Shown here: positions 62,651 to 64,000 of the stretch, piece after piece
Layout: each line of letters starts with the position of its first letter
How positions within the stretch are numbered: position 1 is the stretch's first letter
Assembly: GCA_012842395.1 (NCBI GenBank)
Contig: DUSX01000034.1
Coordinates: 124,001 to 188,000 of the forward strand
Origin: Bacillota bacterium
GTDB lineage: Bacteria; Bacillota; SHA-98; UBA4971
DNA length: 64,000 nt
Direction of reading: 5' to 3'
The notes under the pieces: model-generated
Database searches by the model: none
What the model was told of the DNA's origin: nothing
What the model saw: only the letters and a program-made list of their open reading frames with translations
Translations under genes and position numbers: made by a program

Positions 62651-64000
62651 GACGACACCCGTGGCTTCGCCGCCGATCGCGCCCGGCAAATCGCCGGTGG
62701 AAATGCCGAACTTCCTCATTTTACAGTATAAGGTGTTCCTGCTGATGCCGAGGGCCTTTGCTGCGCGGGACACGTTCCCGCCGTAGGCTGCGAGAGCTGC
62801 CTCCACGGCGCGACGCTCGGCCTCTGCAAGCGACCACACCTCCAGGGCCGCCGTCGCGGAAGCTTGATCCGGCGCGCCTTGCGGTGCGCCGTGACGTTCC
62901 CGCAGGTAACCAGGTAAATGCTCAACGTCCAATGTATCGCCCGATATGACGGCAAGCGTCCTCTCAACGACGTTCTCAAGCTCGCGCACGTTGCCGGGCC
63001 AATCGTGTCCCACGAGGATGTTCATTGCCTGCGGGGTGACCTTCACAGACTCCTTCCCCAGCTTACGCCCGACCTTCTCGAGGAAATGCCGGACGAGGAT
63101 GGGGATATCGCTTTTCCTCTCTCTGAGCGGGGGCACGGTGATGGTGAACACGTTTAGACGATAGTAGAGATCCTGCCTAAAGTTGCCCTCCGCCACGTCG
63201 TGGGCGAGATCCCTGTTGCTCGCAGCCACGACCCGGGCGTCAACCGGCAGGACCACGTCCCCGCCCACCCGCGTGATCCGCCGCTCCTGCAGCACGCGAA
63301 GGAGCTTAGCTTGCACGTCGAGGGACATCTCGCCTATCTCATCCAGGAGGATCGTCCCTCCTGAGGCCAGCTCGAACTTGCCCGGGTGCCCCGATGCCCT
63401 TGCCCCCGTGAAGGCGCCTTTCTCGTACCCGAAGAGCTCGCTCTCCACAAGCTCGCGGGGTATCGCCGCGCAGTTGATCGCCACGAACGGGCCATCCTTC
63501 ACCGCGCTCGCGTTGTGGATGGCTTGAGCGAACATTTCCTTACCTGTGCCGCTCTCCCCCAGGATGAGCACGTTCGAGGAGGTCTTTGCCGCCGTCTCCG
63601 CAAGCCGCTTGGCCTCGCGCATAGCGGGAGCGTCCCCGATTATGTCGTCGAACGTGAAGTTGGCGAAGGCTCCGACCATGTAGTGGACGAGCCGGCGCAC
63701 CCTGCGGATCTCGCGGAACACGTCCACAACCCCGGTGAGACGCCCGTGCTCGTCGCGAATGGGGACAGCCGACTTTATGAAGTGCAAGGCACCGCGCTTG
63801 CTATTCACGACGAACTCGCGATCTATGTATCCCTCGCCGGTCTTGATTACATTGAGAATGACCGGGCGGAAATCCACGATATCGCTGACGTGTTGCCCCA
63901 CCACCGCCTTGTGGTCGACCCCGAGTATCCTACCGCCGGCCGAGTTCATGTAGGTGACGCGGCCCTCAGCGTCAACCGTGAGAAGACCGTCGGAAATATG
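62645..64000 (-). CDS. Sigma-54-dependent transcriptional activator with PAS domain(s) (partial, N-terminus beyond window)
   Basis: At least 451 aa; the frame stays open to the window edge. A PAS-like sensor (ISDGLLTVDAEGRVTYMN, then FIKSAVPIRDEHGRLTGVV) precedes the AAA+ domain. That has Walker A GESGTGKEMFAQ near 145 of the visible part, the sigma-54 contact loop GYEKGAFTGA, Walker B GGTILLDEIGEM, and the R-finger region. A Fis-type HTH ends the protein (GNVSRAAKALGISRNTLYCK). Regulators of this type (AcoR and relatives) control acetoin catabolism; location and binding sites suggest it drives the downstream operon. Any earlier domains are not visible. Confidence 0.93.
   Translation of the reverse strand, partial: HISDGLLTVDAEGRVTYMNSAGGRILGVDHKAVVGQHVSDIVDFRPVILNVIKTGEGYIDREFVVNSKRGALHFIKSAVPIRDEHGRLTGVVDVFREIRRVRRLVHYMVGAFANFTFDDIIGDAPAMREAKRLAETAAKTSSNVLILGESGTGKEMFAQAIHNASAVKDGPFVAINCAAIPRELVESELFGYEKGAFTGARASGHPGKFELASGGTILLDEIGEMSLDVQAKLLRVLQERRITRVGGDVVLPVDARVVAASNRDLAHDVAEGNFRQDLYYRLNVFTITVPPLRERKSDIPILVRHFLEKVGRKLGKESVKVTPQAMNILVGHDWPGNVRELENVVERTLAVISGDTLDVEHLPGYLRERHGAPQGAPDQASATAALEVWSLAEAERRAVEAALAAYGGNVSRAAKALGISRNTLYCKMRKFGISTGDLPGAIGGEATGVVI

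Noticed and set aside
1-64000. CRISPR arrays, rRNA genes, insertion sequences or prophage genes
   Set aside because: No regularly spaced direct repeats, ribosomal sequences, transposases or integrases were seen on either strand.

Overview
The window is a dense, GC-rich bacterial chromosome segment. I place 55 protein-coding genes, 54 on the minus strand and one (a histidine phosphatase, 39671-40288) on the plus strand. I found no rRNA, convincing tRNA, CRISPR array or insertion sequence. The gene set points to a spore-forming, high-GC Firmicute: SpoVS beside RNase Y and YmdB, a recA-recX-cinA region, an rlmN-prpC-prkC-rsgA-rpe string, sigma-H-like promoters and meso-diaminopimelate-type MurE. 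TonB/ExbB/ExbD, a Thermotoga Omp-alpha-like SLH protein and solute-binding proteins without a lipobox suggest a diderm member such as Limnochordia. That placement is inference. Coordinates below follow the window; transcription runs from high to low numbers.

Region 1 (15.1 kb down to 1) is a division and cell wall (dcw) cluster: mraZ, rsmH, ftsL, ftsI/spoVD, murE, murF, mraY, ftsW/spoVE, murG, murC, murB, murA, ftsQ. murD is missing from its usual place between mraY and ftsW. The cluster starts at a sigma-H-like promoter followed by 10-bp-spaced TGGGG repeats typical of a MraZ operator. Region 2 (15.4-28.7 kb) holds a GNAT acetyltransferase, spoVS, ymdB, an unknown gene, rny, recX, recA, thpR, a membrane metallophosphoesterase, cinA, and an FtsH-like protease paired with a small unknown membrane protein. 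rny appears to lack a normal start codon.

Region 3 (28.9-39.3 kb) is a signalling and wall-growth operon: corA, rlmN, fhaA, fhaB, prpC, a second SEDS glycosyltransferase, a second class B PBP, the PASTA kinase prkC, rsgA and rpe. It merges the Firmicutes prpC-prkC arrangement with the actinobacterial fhaA-fhaB-pstP-rodA-pbpA-pknB one. Region 4 (40.3-45.8 kb) runs exbB, exbD, tonB, a secreted cohesin-domain protein and an SLH/coiled-coil/membrane protein; together they look like an energised envelope-spanning assembly. Region 5 (46.0-55.3 kb) has a nucleoside-type BMP/ABC importer, glutamate dehydrogenase, rimO and a lipid kinase.

Region 6 (55.7-64 kb) is a catabolic unit: E1-alpha, E1-beta, a three-part TRAP transporter and E2 of an acetoin-type 2-oxo dehydrogenase. 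Upstream lie a well-formed -24/-12 promoter and paired enhancer-like sites, next to a sigma-54 activator gene that runs off the window end. Substrate uptake and cleavage therefore look co-regulated.

The most unexpected signal outside genes is a family of three roughly 200-bp intergenic repeats (22286-22491, 52618-52820, 26087-26307). They have inverted-repeat ends and hairpins whose stems vary in sequence but keep pairing, so they look like a mobile or functional structured element.
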